From contig CAQBRY010000004.1 of the NCBI GenBank assembly GCA_948762645.1, forward strand, positions 1-43,126: DNA of 43,126 bases. The letters are read 5' to 3'. Position 1 is the stretch's first letter; each line of letters begins with the position of its first letter. The notes beneath the pieces were generated by a model, which was not told the origin of the DNA, ran no database searches, and saw only the letters and a list, made by a program, of their open reading frames with translations. The translations under genes and the position numbers were made by a program. The DNA comes from an uncultured Eubacteriales bacterium (GTDB lineage Bacteria > Bacillota > Clostridia > Oscillospirales > Acutalibacteraceae). Below, piece by piece: positions 8,240-16,504 of this stretch.

Positions 8240-8680
8240 ATGAAATTAAAACTAAAAGTAATGCTTACAGTGGTTGCTATGTTTTTTTGTTTTATTAGTC
8301 CCGCATTTGCTGACAATTGTATAGCAATAATAACATGTTCTAACAAAAAAGAAGCTAGAGAATTAGCCTACGACTATACAAAAAGAGGTTATATGGCTAA
8401 AATTTCCCAGATAAGTGATGATCATTATGAGGTTTGTGCATATGATGACTCAGGCAGCGATATTCCAAAGCCACAAATATTTGGGTCCATGGAAAAAGCA
8501 CAATACGTAGGCACATATTTTTTTTCTACTTCCGAAAAAGCGGATAAATTTGTAAACAAAATGCGCCGTGAAAATTTAATCGCTCATAGAGATGATGAAC
8601 CCTGTCGCATTATTGATTATGTTAAGGATGAACCCAGTGCCATTATTACATGGAAACCTCGTGTTTGTGTTTATATTTAA
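8240..8680 (+). CDS. Secreted protein of unknown function with repeated SPOR-like halves
   Basis: 146 residues with a clear signal peptide (residues 1-24, cleavage likely after AFA). The mature protein has two similar halves, each beginning with a segment that looks like an SPOR-type 'residue-shuffling' pattern (SNKKEARELAYDYTKRGYMA and STSEKADKFVNKMRRENLIA). This resemblance is my reading and not proven. Four cysteines remain in the mature part. The gene has its own promoter (8179-8208), a near-perfect ribosome site and a terminator (8689-8718). It is monocistronic. Likely acts in the cell envelope or outside. Confidence 0.85.
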   Translation: MKLKLKVMLTVVAMFFCFISPAFADNCIAIITCSNKKEARELAYDYTKRGYMAKISQISDDHYEVCAYDDSGSDIPKPQIFGSMEKAQYVGTYFFSTSEKADKFVNKMRRENLIAHRDDEPCRIIDYVKDEPSAIITWKPRVCVYI

Positions 8681-8688
8681 AAATAAAA

Positions 8689-8718
8689 CCACGTATTATA
8701 TACGTGGCTTTATTTTAT
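8689..8718 (+). terminator. Intrinsic terminator after the secreted protein
   Basis: 8-bp perfect stem CCACGTAT/ATACGTGG (8689-8696 with 8700-8707), loop TAT, followed by a CTTTATTTT tract; A-rich on the other side, so it may work in both directions. Confidence 0.8.
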
Positions 8719-8743
8719 AGCTAAAATCACAGCTTAACCATTT

Positions 8744-8759
8744 TTATGTTTAAACATAA
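8744..8759. promoter_or_regulatory. Perfect 16-bp palindrome upstream of the gene at 8780
   Basis: TTATGTTTAAACATAA is an exact inverted repeat with no loop. It ends 20 bases before the ATG at 8780 and next to a TATAG, so it overlaps the likely promoter region. A dimeric repressor operator is one possibility; AT-rich chance is another. Confidence 0.35.
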
Positions 8760-8779
8760 TATAGTTATGAGGTGATTAT

Positions 8780-9127
8780 ATGCTTAAAATAATATGTTTA
8801 GGTATATGTATATTTCTTATGGTATTAGGGCTTATAGAAACAATAAAGTCTATAATAGTTAGTATCATGAGCCCAAAAGACTATATGGAAAATTCTACAA
8901 TCGTAATACCAATTAAAAAGCATAATGAAGAAGTAGAATTTTTACTTCGCAGTGCTATATGCAAAGTACTATGGGGAAGTCCCAAAAAAAATACTAGTAT
9001 AATTTGTCTCGATTGCGGTATGGATTACGAAACAAGAAAAATTTGTGAATTGATTTGCAAAGACTACGAATTTATAAAATTATACGATATAAATGATATA
9101 GATTCTAAAGCTATACTTGAAAATTAA
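8780..9127 (+). CDS. Small N-terminally anchored membrane protein, unknown
   Basis: 115 residues: one N-terminal membrane segment (about 4-30) followed by a soluble domain. The soluble part has a mixed beta/alpha pattern with the segments TIVIPIKKHNEEVEFLLRSA and CLDCGMDYETRKICELICKD, which recall the start of a GT-A glycosyltransferase fold, but it is too short to be one and lacks a DXD motif. GAGGTGAT lies 5 bases before the ATG. Convergent with the SDR gene, only 8 bases between stops. Confidence 0.8.
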   Translation: MLKIICLGICIFLMVLGLIETIKSIIVSIMSPKDYMENSTIVIPIKKHNEEVEFLLRSAICKVLWGSPKKNTSIICLDCGMDYETRKICELICKDYEFIKLYDINDIDSKAILEN

Positions 9128-9135
9128 AAGTATAA

Positions 9136-9870
9136 TTATATAACAAATCCGCCGTTTGGACTTATAACTTGACCTGTTATAAAGTTTGAATTTTCACTTG
9201 CTAAAAACAATATTATTTTAGCAATCTCAGATGGTTTACCCATTCTTCCCATAGGTGTTTGATACATCAACTCTTGCATGACATCATTTGGTATATTTTT
9301 ATTCATATCCGTATCTATAATCCCCGGGGCAACACAATTGACTTGTATATTAGAGGGCCCAAGTTCCTTAGCTAAGGCTTTCGTAAATCCTATAACTGCA
9401 GCCTTAGATGCTGAATAATGTACTTCACAGGAAGCGCCCGTCATTCCAAGAATGGACGAGACATTTATAATCTTACCTTCATGGTACTTAAGCATATCTT
9501 TTACAGCGAATTGGCTGCAATTAAATACGCCCTCCACATTAACCCTAAAAATCTCTCTCCACTCTTCTAAAGTAACATCCGTAAACAAAGTCTGATAATA
9601 TATTCCCGCATTATTCACAAGTACATCTATTTTTCCAAAGCTGTCAATTGTAAAGTTAACCAGATTTTCCGCTTGATTCCTATCTGATATATCGCTTTTA
9701 AATATTTTAATATTTTCATTAAACTTTTCTATTTCGTTTTTAAGTTTTAAAGCCTCGTTTGCAGAACTATGATAATTAGCTACAACATTATATCCATTAC
9801 GTGCAAATTCTATAGTCGCTGATCTTCCTATTCCTCTTGAACTTCCTGTAATTAAAACCGTTTTATTCAA
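9136..9870 (-). CDS. Short-chain dehydrogenase, FabG/YmfI type
   Basis: 244-residue classical SDR. NADP-binding TGSSRGIG at residues 8-15, NNAG at 86-89, catalytic Ser139, Tyr152 and Lys156 (YSASK). Closest functional types are FabG (3-oxoacyl-ACP reductase of fatty acid synthesis) and YmfI-like enzymes (EF-P 5-aminopentanone reductase). There is no fab cluster around it, so a stand-alone reductase of the second type is possible. It begins 3 bases after the flavin reductase stop, in the same operon. Confidence 0.9.
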   Translation of the reverse strand: MNKTVLITGSSRGIGRSATIEFARNGYNVVANYHSSANEALKLKNEIEKFNENIKIFKSDISDRNQAENLVNFTIDSFGKIDVLVNNAGIYYQTLFTDVTLEEWREIFRVNVEGVFNCSQFAVKDMLKYHEGKIINVSSILGMTGASCEVHYSASKAAVIGFTKALAKELGPSNIQVNCVAPGIIDTDMNKNIPNDVMQELMYQTPMGRMGKPSEIAKIILFLASENSNFITGQVISPNGGFVI

Positions 9871-9873
9871 CGT

Positions 9874-10380
9874 TTATTCATCCTTTTTCAAACAATCTAT
9901 TATTTCTCCTATAAACATTTTATGATAATCCTTTTTAGGATAATTTTTTTCTATTTCTTCTACTAAAAAATTTTGAGGGTTTATATTATCGGTATAAATT
10001 TTTTTGCAAACAAATACTAATTTACTTTGCTCAAAATAAGTATAGTCCTTTTCAAAAATTGGGACAAGCCCTGTCTCTTTTACCTTATCAACATCCCTGC
10101 CGGAAAACTTCCCACAATATTTTAATATATCTTTATCCTCACATCCCAAAAATGACAAGGTATAATAATCATTTTTTTCCATAAATTCAAAAGTATATCT
10201 TTGCGGTCTTATAAACGCAAAAGATACGTTTTTATTCCATAAAAATCCAAGTCCGCCCCAACTTACGGTCATAGTATTAAATTTTTCTTCATTTCCTGAA
10301 GTCACTAAAAGCCAATCCTTCGATATAGATTTAAACGGATTTAAATCCAGAGTATCAACACTTACACTGTTAAACAACAT
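9874..10380 (-). CDS. Flavin reductase-like FMN-binding protein
   Basis: 168 residues with the flavin reductase-like split-barrel pattern: an early WLLVTSG strand, the NTMTVSWGGLG block, the IRPQRYTFEFMEK block and FSGRDVDK further on, as in the clostridial 'flavin reductase' family. It probably binds FMN and reduces it or transfers electrons in the cytoplasm. No fused partner domain is visible. It sits between the M50 protease gene and the SDR gene on the same strand, 3 bases before the latter. Confidence 0.88.
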   Translation of the reverse strand: MLFNSVSVDTLDLNPFKSISKDWLLVTSGNEEKFNTMTVSWGGLGFLWNKNVSFAFIRPQRYTFEFMEKNDYYTLSFLGCEDKDILKYCGKFSGRDVDKVKETGLVPIFEKDYTYFEQSKLVFVCKKIYTDNINPQNFLVEEIEKNYPKKDYHKMFIGEIIDCLKKDE

Positions 10381-10450
10381 CTAACCACCGTCTTTCTAAT
10401 TATTACATATAATAATATGATCATACTTTAAATTTAAATTCAAGATTTTT

Positions 10451-11071
10451 TTAAAAACACATATCCTCTCTAAAAACCATATACATCATCAAATAGCAAC
10501 TTAAAATTAAAAGTGAAAAATTATACTTTGAATCTAAAAGAATAATAAATCCTAAAATTGATATTGGTACTAAAAATAAAATCGATATTATCTGAGAAAT
10601 CAAAACTGTATTTTTTATATCAAATTTTTTATTAAGTGCTAAAAGCAAAATTTGTCCACCGTCCAGTACGGATATTGGGAGTAAATTTAAAATTCCGATA
10701 CAAATATTTATATAAGAAAAAATTATAAAAAAATCATCTTTAAAAATTAAATATAAACCTAAAAATAAAATAGAAATTAAAAAATTTGTCAAAGACCCCC
10801 CGATAAGAACCAAAATATTCTCTCGCATAGACAAAGTTCTTCTGGATTTATCAACAATATCAACATTAAAAAAACCTATATTTATTTTACATATACTTGA
10901 TCTATCTATAATTATCATCATAATTATGTGACCAAGCTCATGTATAAAACTTGATAAAATGCTCATACTTAAACTCAAGGAATTTCCCAATACGGCAATC
11001 ATAGAAAGAAAAGCTATAAAATAAAAATTTACGTATATTTTTATATTTAATAATTTAAATTCTATATTCAA
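10451..11071 (-). CDS. SpoIVFB-like M50 site-2-protease-family membrane metalloprotease
   Basis: About 206 residues, mostly membrane segments, with the zinc motif HELGH (His44, Glu45, His48) in an early helix and a later LLPISVLDGGQ motif giving the third ligand (Asp). This is the layout of compact intramembrane proteases such as SpoIVFB, which activates pro-sigma-K. I choose the TTG at 11071 because its TTGA overlaps the nfnB stop and GGAG precedes it by 4 bases; an in-frame TTG at 11083 also exists. No CBS domain is present. It is translationally coupled to nfnB. Whether it acts in sporulation is inferred; no SpoIVFA/BofA neighbour is seen. Confidence 0.88.
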   Translation of the reverse strand: MNIEFKLLNIKIYVNFYFIAFLSMIAVLGNSLSLSMSILSSFIHELGHIIMMIIIDRSSICKINIGFFNVDIVDKSRRTLSMRENILVLIGGSLTNFLISILFLGLYLIFKDDFFIIFSYINICIGILNLLPISVLDGGQILLLALNKKFDIKNTVLISQIISILFLVPISILGFIILLDSKYNFSLLILSCYLMMYMVFREDMCF

Positions 11072-12408
11072 GCATCTCCACAAACTATTAAATCATTATA
11101 AATCTGCTGAGCAGCTTTCTTCCCTGCACTCATGGCCAAAATAACCGTAGCTGCGCCCGTTACAATATCTCCTCCGGCATAAACGTATTTTTTAGACGTT
11201 CTAAAGTCATTTTCCGAATTATTTACGATAATACGTCCTGAAAAGTCGCACTTAATTTCATCAGTAGTACTTTTTATTATTGTATTTGGCATATTCCCAA
11301 TTGCAACTATTATAAAATCACATTTTAAAAGATTACCCAAGTTAGAAATAGGAATCGAATTATCAACGTATTCAATGCCCTCGACTTTTTTATCCCCAAC
11401 TATTTTAGTGGGTTTGCCGGAAAACACAAAATTTATTCCTTCGCTTTTAGCATGTAAAACTTCTTCTTTTCTTGCCGGCATATCTTCTTCTTTTCTTCTG
11501 TATAGAACAGTAACATTACTATTTTTTAATCGCTTTGCACACCTTGCGACATCCATAGCTACGTTACCTCCACCGATAACTACTATGTCTTTTGCTTTAG
11601 GCATAGGAGTATCATAGCCGTCAATATTTGCATACATAAGATTTATTCTTGTCAAAAACTCATTAGCACAGCAAACTCCCGGAAGTTTTTCCCCAGGTAT
11701 ACCCATAAATTTTGGAAGTCCGGCCCCACAAGCTATATATACTGCTCTATATCCACTTTCAAACAAATCGTCAATAGACAGCGTCTTACCTATAACAATG
11801 TTAGTAACTATATTCACACCTAATCTTCTTATTTTTTCTATCTCGCCTTCAAGTATTTTTTGAGGCAACCTAAATTTAGGTATGCCATAAGTTAAAACTC
11901 CCCCTATTTTATGAAGTGCCTCATATATTGTAACTTCAAAACCCAATTTTAAAAGTTCTCCGGCACAAACGAGACCCGAAGGTCCTGATCCAACCACCGC
12001 GACTTTCATACCAAGAGACTTAACTTTTCCATTTTCTTTACATATTTCTTCGTTATGATTATCAGCAACATATCTTTCAAGTTTACCAATTGAAACGGGT
12101 CTTCCTTTTTTTCCTCTTACACACCTCATCTGGCACTGTTTTTTTTGAGGACAAACCCTACCGCAAATGGCCGGTAATAAATTATATTTCGTAATAATTC
12201 TATAAGAAGAGGGTATATCATCATTTAAAATTTCTTTTATAAATTCAGGAATTTCAATTTTCACAGGACATCCTGATACGCAAGGTTTATGTTTACAGCT
12301 TAAACATCTTTTAGATTCGTTTATTGCTTCCTGTTTAGTAAAACCTTTTTCAACTTCATCAAAATTTAAATCTATATTTTTACTATTATTTCCTAATATC
12401 TTTCTCAC
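11068..12408 (-). CDS. nfnB: NADPH-binding subunit NfnB (GltA/glutamate synthase small-subunit-like)
   Basis: 446 residues. The N-terminal Fe-S domain has two clusters of cysteines (CLSCKHKPCVSGCP and CGRVCPQKKQCQMRC), then an FAD-binding Rossmann motif (VVGSGPSGLVCAGEL, about 136-150) and an NADP-binding one (VIGGGNVAMDVARC). In NfnAB this subunit takes electrons from two reduced ferredoxins plus NADH and reduces NADP+ by flavin bifurcation. It overlaps nfnA by 23 bases. The start is a GTG whose ribosome site (AAAAAGAG) sits very close, so the start is the weakest part of this call. Without nfnA beside it, it could have been called a homotetrameric NADPH glutamate synthase. Confidence 0.92.
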   Translation of the reverse strand: MRKILGNNSKNIDLNFDEVEKGFTKQEAINESKRCLSCKHKPCVSGCPVKIEIPEFIKEILNDDIPSSYRIITKYNLLPAICGRVCPQKKQCQMRCVRGKKGRPVSIGKLERYVADNHNEEICKENGKVKSLGMKVAVVGSGPSGLVCAGELLKLGFEVTIYEALHKIGGVLTYGIPKFRLPQKILEGEIEKIRRLGVNIVTNIVIGKTLSIDDLFESGYRAVYIACGAGLPKFMGIPGEKLPGVCCANEFLTRINLMYANIDGYDTPMPKAKDIVVIGGGNVAMDVARCAKRLKNSNVTVLYRRKEEDMPARKEEVLHAKSEGINFVFSGKPTKIVGDKKVEGIEYVDNSIPISNLGNLLKCDFIIVAIGNMPNTIIKSTTDEIKCDFSGRIIVNNSENDFRTSKKYVYAGGDIVTGAATVILAMSAGKKAAQQIYNDLIVCGDA

Positions 12409-13237
12409 CTCTTTTTAGTAAATTACATAATTTATCCATAGATTTTTTCTCTTCTAAACGATACATGGCATTTCTTTTAGATACCTCGTCAAAATCAACT
12501 GCATGGCCGTCAAATTCAGGGCCATCTATACATGCAAATTTTTCTTCTCCCCCTACTGTTAGTCTACATCCTCCACACATTCCCGTACCGTCAATCATAA
12601 TAGGGTTCATGCTTACTATTGTTTTTTTACCAAATTTTTTTGTAATCTCACAAACCGCTTTCATCATAGGTATAGGTCCGACGGCTATTACCAGATGGAC
12701 ATTATTGTTATGTAAATACTCAGTTAAAGCGTCTGTAACCAAACCCTTGTTTCCATTTGAACCATCGTCTGTAACTATACATAAATTTTCATCTATTTCC
12801 CGCATCTCTTTTTCTAAAATTATAAGATCTTTATTTCTAAATCCGGCAATTATACTTACAGTACAATTATTTTTCAAATACTCTTTAGCTTGAAAATAAA
12901 CAATAGCGCTTCCTACTCCTCCACAAACAATTACAATATTTTCGTTTTTATTAATTTGTGAAGGTACTCCTAAAGGTCCGACTATATTTTTTATAAAGTC
13001 CCCTTCATTTTTAAGATCAAGTTTTATAGTCGAAGCACCTATTTTCTGGTATATAAAACTTATACATCCATTTAATTTATCTGCATCAAATATAGTCAGG
13101 GGTATTCTTTCAGCATATTCATCGCTCATTATTATTATAAATTGTCCGGCTTTTGCGGATTTTGAAATTAAAGGCGCGAATACAGTCATTTTACAAACAT
13201 CTTTATTAAGAACATCTTTTTTTAATATTTCAAACAT
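12386..13237 (-). CDS. nfnA: Ferredoxin-NADP+ reductase-like subunit NfnA
   Basis: 283 residues with a DHOD electron-transfer-type FAD/NAD module. FAD-binding RIPLTIF near 45-51; NAD-binding CGGVGSAIVYFQ (about 105-116). The C-terminal [2Fe-2S] cysteines are in MCGGCRL and FACIDGPEF. Together with NfnB it forms an electron-bifurcating NADH-dependent reduced ferredoxin:NADP+ oxidoreductase in the cytoplasm, supplying NADPH in fermenters. ATG with AGAGGA 8 bases upstream. It follows spoIIR by 24 bases. Confidence 0.92.
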   Translation of the reverse strand: MFEILKKDVLNKDVCKMTVFAPLISKSAKAGQFIIIMSDEYAERIPLTIFDADKLNGCISFIYQKIGASTIKLDLKNEGDFIKNIVGPLGVPSQINKNENIVIVCGGVGSAIVYFQAKEYLKNNCTVSIIAGFRNKDLIILEKEMREIDENLCIVTDDGSNGNKGLVTDALTEYLHNNNVHLVIAVGPIPMMKAVCEITKKFGKKTIVSMNPIMIDGTGMCGGCRLTVGGEEKFACIDGPEFDGHAVDFDEVSKRNAMYRLEEKKSMDKLCNLLKRGEKDIRK

Positions 13238-13261
13238 ATAATTTTCCTCTTTAAAATAAAA

Positions 13262-13924
13262 TTATATACTTTCTTTTCCAAATAATAAACTAAACAGCCA
13301 ATCTCTAAATATTTCAAAAACTTCAACAACTTTGAACTTAATTTTATATTTTTCTCCACCCTCAACTATATCCACCTGACGGGGAGTAAGTACTTCATCA
13401 ACTTGCTGCTCTTGCGTTTTTTCAGCTGCCGGTAAACACAAAGGAGGGAACATCACGCACCACCAATTTTTACCCTTTCCTTCCCCAATAACTATCCTTA
13501 AGGCATCATACCTTCCAGCCGGTAGAGTTATTTTATCATAATTCCTTATACCAAAATAGGTATTTGTAAGATAAGTATTAACGCTATATTTAAATCCATT
13601 TTTCAAAATCTCATCTCTTGCAATACTATTTATACCGTCTATGTTTTCTTGTATCAATTTTCTTGCAATATCTATATTATTAGTATCTTGGTCAAAATAT
13701 TCACTGCAATCTTTTAGGATTCTGTCTCTTACCTTTAATTTGAGCTCCTGGTCTTCTTTTAAATCTGAGTTAGCTATAATATGTAGCCTTAAAACCTTGT
13801 CCTTTATACTATCACATTGACCGGAAAAGCCCATAAAAGAAAAAAGTACAGACAATATAAATCCACAAAACAAAGATTTTTCAAATATACTAAATTTAAA
13901 ATCAGATATATAAATACTTTTCAT
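13262..13924 (-). CDS. spoIIR: Stage II sporulation protein R
   Basis: A secreted forespore signal that triggers SpoIIGA to process pro-sigma-E in the mother cell. About 220 residues from the ATG at 13924; an in-frame TTG 5 codons upstream coincides with the ribosome site GGGGAG and is less likely. It has an N-terminal hydrophobic signal/anchor (about 11-35) and the SpoIIR core DKVLRLHIIANSDLKEDQELK, plus NWWCVMFPPLC later. The region after residue 165 is a variable tail. In many Clostridia spoIIR lies near ispE, as here (ispE is 82 bases upstream). Confidence 0.95.
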   Translation of the reverse strand: MKSIYISDFKFSIFEKSLFCGFILSVLFSFMGFSGQCDSIKDKVLRLHIIANSDLKEDQELKLKVRDRILKDCSEYFDQDTNNIDIARKLIQENIDGINSIARDEILKNGFKYSVNTYLTNTYFGIRNYDKITLPAGRYDALRIVIGEGKGKNWWCVMFPPLCLPAAEKTQEQQVDEVLTPRQVDIVEGGEKYKIKFKVVEVFEIFRDWLFSLLFGKESI

Positions 13925-14006
13925 TTCAAAACTCCCCAAAACTATTTTTCGTCTCTAAACAGATTTTGGGGTAAGTTTCACTTTTTTATTCAAATATTTT
14001 TTATTT

Positions 14007-14894
14007 TTATAATATTTTTACTCCATAATCTAAAGGTCTGCATAAAAATGTTTCTTTATATTCCGCCTTTATACTTTCAAAACACCTTTTCGCTACAATT
14101 TCATCATCAAAAATTCCATAAACAGACGGTCCGCTTCCGCTCATACAAGCATTTAACGCTCCCATATTTACCAAAAAATCTTTTATATAATTTATTTCCT
14201 TTCTTTGTACACCAGACAAACTCTTTTCTAAATCATTAAATAAATTTTCGGCAATAAGTTTAGCGTCATTTCTTTCTATACCAACTAAAATATTATCTAT
14301 CTTGTCATTTTTTTCCGAGCCATGACAAAGATCAATCTTATCATAAGCATCCTTTGTGGAAATACTAATCTTCGGCTTTACTATCAAAACAATATATTTA
14401 GTGCAACTATTAATCCTTTCTAAATCAGTACCTGTACCTATGGCCCTCATGGTACCGCCTCTAATGCAAAATGGTACGTCAGCTCCAAGGTCCTTGCCTA
14501 TGCCGGTTAGCTCATCAATACTTAAATCAGTATTCAACATATTATCCAGGCCAACCAGTACTGCCGCCGCATTACCACTTCCACCGGCTAGTCCTGCACA
14601 AACAGGTATATTTTTTTCTATATTTACGTCTATAAAAATATCTTGCATATTTACGTATTCTAAAAATTTTTTAGCAGCCTTACAGGCTATATTGTCTTCC
14701 TCCTTACAATCTAATTCTTTATTACAAAAAACTCTTATTCCCAGACGCTGATTTTTTTTCAAAGTAATAAAATCACATAAATCCAAAGTTTGCATGATCA
14801 TATCCACATTATGGTAACCATCATGTCTCTTGCTTAAAACCCCTAAACCTAAATTTATTTTCGCACCAGACTTTAGTTTAACAACTTCTTTCAT
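14007..14894 (-). CDS. ispE: 4-diphosphocytidyl-2-C-methyl-D-erythritol kinase
   Basis: 295 residues; phosphorylates CDP-ME in the non-mevalonate isoprenoid pathway. GHMP-kinase features: N-terminal KSGAKINLGLGVLSKRHDGYH block (AKINL, DGYH), ATP loop PVCAGLAGGSGNAAA (about 91-105), catalytic Asp in LGADVPFC, and the late MSGSGPSVYGIFD motif. Start ATG at 14894 with AAGGAT upstream. Other isoprenoid genes are not in the window. Confidence 0.96.
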   Translation of the reverse strand: MKEVVKLKSGAKINLGLGVLSKRHDGYHNVDMIMQTLDLCDFITLKKNQRLGIRVFCNKELDCKEEDNIACKAAKKFLEYVNMQDIFIDVNIEKNIPVCAGLAGGSGNAAAVLVGLDNMLNTDLSIDELTGIGKDLGADVPFCIRGGTMRAIGTGTDLERINSCTKYIVLIVKPKISISTKDAYDKIDLCHGSEKNDKIDNILVGIERNDAKLIAENLFNDLEKSLSGVQRKEINYIKDFLVNMGALNACMSGSGPSVYGIFDDEIVAKRCFESIKAEYKETFLCRPLDYGVKIL

Positions 14895-14991
14895 CGACTC
14901 AATCCTTAAATAAAATATTATTTTTATTATAATAAAAATCCTGTCCTCATAATAGATAAAGATATATTTTTGACAAACATCAAAAAAACTA

Positions 14992-15020
14992 TTGATTATA
15001 AATTTAATATTAGTTATAAT
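14992..15020 (+). promoter_or_regulatory. Sigma-A promoter for the small Nif11-like gene
   Basis: TTGATT (14992-14997), 17-bp spacer, TATAAT (15015-15020), 33 bases before the ATG at 15054. A second -35-like TTGACA lies at 14970-14975. Both hexamer and spacing are near consensus. Confidence 0.72.
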
Positions 15021-15053
15021 TCAAACGATATTCAAGGTGAAGGTGTTTAAAAA

Positions 15054-15254
15054 ATGAATAAAATAGCTGAAGAGGCTCTTACCAAAATCTATAATGATCC
15101 AGAGCTTAGAGAAAAATTTATATGTCAAAATACTTTAGAGTCAATGTACGGATACTGCAGTTCAATATTAGGAGGATATACTAAAGAAGAATTCCGTAAA
15201 TTTATAAGTGAAATGTATGAATACGCCACTCAAAAGCATTCCAACCAAATATAA
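15054..15254 (+). CDS. Stand-alone Nif11-like domain peptide, 66 residues
   Basis: The product is a single Nif11-type module: a helical stretch with KIYNDPELREKF (about 10-21), then SMYGYCSSILGGYTKEEFRK (about 27-46), which resembles the family pattern 'NDPEL..K....' followed by 'GY..t.EE'. It is about 45% identical by eye to the N-terminal domain of the next gene at 15522. Unlike that one it lacks the C-terminal double-glycine cleavage site and any core peptide, so it cannot be a standard Nif11-leader precursor. It has a strong promoter, an AAGGTGAAGGTG ribosome site and a terminator. Function unknown. Confidence 0.85.
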   Translation: MNKIAEEALTKIYNDPELREKFICQNTLESMYGYCSSILGGYTKEEFRKFISEMYEYATQKHSNQI

Positions 15255-15277
15255 CTATACTAAATAAAATTTTTAAA

Positions 15278-15308
15278 AGTAGTCATTTAATTAAATGGCT
15301 ACTTTTTT
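15278..15308 (+). terminator. Intrinsic terminator of the small Nif11-like gene
   Basis: 13-base arms AGTAGTCATTTAA/TTAAATGGCTACT with one T/G wobble pair near the middle and no loop beyond the turn (15278-15303), then six T residues. It separates this gene from the promoter of the next. Confidence 0.85.
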
Positions 15309-15460
15309 AGTATAAAATTATAAATAAAATTTTATCTTACTTTATAAATTTTACAATTTTAATTTAATAATATTTACGATGATTAACTTTGCCTTAAAAC
15401 ATATATTTGATATTATGCATAAATTTCGATAATAATAATATGAAATTACTATATTTAATA

Positions 15461-15489
15461 TTGCAAATGCCAAAAAAATTTGTTATAAT
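15461..15489 (+). promoter_or_regulatory. Sigma-A promoter for the Nif11/coiled-coil gene
   Basis: TTGCAA (15461-15466), 17-bp spacer, TATAAT (15484-15489). An AAAGGATG ribosome site follows at about 15504, before the ATG at 15522. Confidence 0.72.
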
Positions 15490-15521
15490 ATGAGAAATTT
15501 TTATGAAAGGATGTTAACGCT

Positions 15522-16499
15522 ATGGATAAAGTTGAAAAAGTATTTACCTTGATTTATAATGATTCTAAATTAAAAGAGGAGTTGATAAAAAAGCAAACTA
15601 TAGATGAAATGTATGAATATTGTACATCAATCTCCAGTGGATATACCAAAGAAGAATTTAACAATTTTGTAAATAAAATGTGTCAATATGTCAAAGATGA
15701 ATTAATAGCTAATAACTTATCTATCTCAGACGACGATATAAAGAAAGTATCAGGAGGAGCACAGTTGAAAAATAAAGCTATATCTAGCTTATTAGCGGCC
15801 ATGACTATTTCTACGCCCTTAGTAGGAGCAGCAAGCAATGATCAAAAAAATACTGGTGTGCCTGTGGAAAATAAAGTAAGTATTACACAAAAAATTAAAA
15901 ATTTTGTGTCCAAAAATCCCATAAAAGCCGGAACAACTGCTGTAGGGATTTCCACCATGGTAATATTAGGTGTAACGTTGCATAAAAAGAACAAACAAGA
16001 AAAGAAAGCTACAGAAGAAAAAAGAAAAGCAGAAGAAAGAAGAAAAGCAGAAGAAAGAAGAAAAGCAGAAGAAGAAAGAAGCGCTCAAGAAGAAGCTGAT
16101 AGACAAAATCGCCTTGAACTATATAAAAGTATTGATAGTGCAATAAGTAATTTAGAAAATGAAATAACTGCTCAACAAGAGCTATTAGCTCCTGCACTCA
16201 TTAAATTGCAAAATCCAGAAGAAGTTACAGATGAAAATATTTCAGCGGCTAAAAAGGCTTTAGACATATTCAGCACATTTATCACAACCTCTAACACGCG
16301 TATGAACGATATTAGAAAATTTATAGGAAAAATGTCATCTGGTAAAGATAAGGATACTTTACAAAACAAGTATGATGCGTTGCATAAACGAATCCTTAAC
16401 GTCTGGTTAGAATTTGATCAGATGAAAAAAGTTGTTAATGAAAAGAATACGGAAAAAATAAAAAATTTTAAAAATATTTTAGGTCGTCCCAAAATATAA
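15522..16499 (+). CDS. Nif11-type leader with double-glycine site fused to a membrane segment and coiled coil
   Basis: 325 residues, unlike any described RiPP precursor I know. Residues 1-78 form a Nif11-type leader ending in LSISDDDIKKVSGG, the classical double-glycine processing motif. A hydrophobic stretch (about 85-106) follows, then a basic segment, a second hydrophobic helix (about 132-151) and a very charged helix with KAEERR repeats (from an 18-base tandem repeat, 16020-16082). The last 130 residues are helical, with no cysteines. In known Nif11 systems the part after GG is a short modifiable core; here it is a long structural protein, so export through a C39-type peptidase transporter, with membrane anchoring, is one reading. 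No modification or transport gene is adjacent. It has its own promoter and a terminator at 16551-16586. Confidence 0.88.
   Translation: MDKVEKVFTLIYNDSKLKEELIKKQTIDEMYEYCTSISSGYTKEEFNNFVNKMCQYVKDELIANNLSISDDDIKKVSGGAQLKNKAISSLLAAMTISTPLVGAASNDQKNTGVPVENKVSITQKIKNFVSKNPIKAGTTAVGISTMVILGVTLHKKNKQEKKATEEKRKAEERRKAEERRKAEEERSAQEEADRQNRLELYKSIDSAISNLENEITAQQELLAPALIKLQNPEEVTDENISAAKKALDIFSTFITTSNTRMNDIRKFIGKMSSGKDKDTLQNKYDALHKRILNVWLEFDQMKKVVNEKNTEKIKNFKNILGRPKI
16020..16082 (+). repeat. 18-base tandem repeat encoding KAEERR
   Basis: About three copies of an 18-base purine-rich unit, encoding KAEERR, in the Nif11/coiled-coil gene at 15522. The strand is almost pure A/G. Copy number could vary between strains, lengthening the charged helix in frame. 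Confidence 0.8.
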
Positions 16500-16504
16500 T
16501 AAAA

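Noticed and set aside
13817..14239. Plus-strand 140-codon frame across spoIIR and ispE
   Set aside because: It is antisense to two recognised genes and has an atypical Phe/His/Lys-rich composition.
14356..14751. Plus-strand frame within ispE
   Set aside because: Shadow of ispE; no ribosome site or family.
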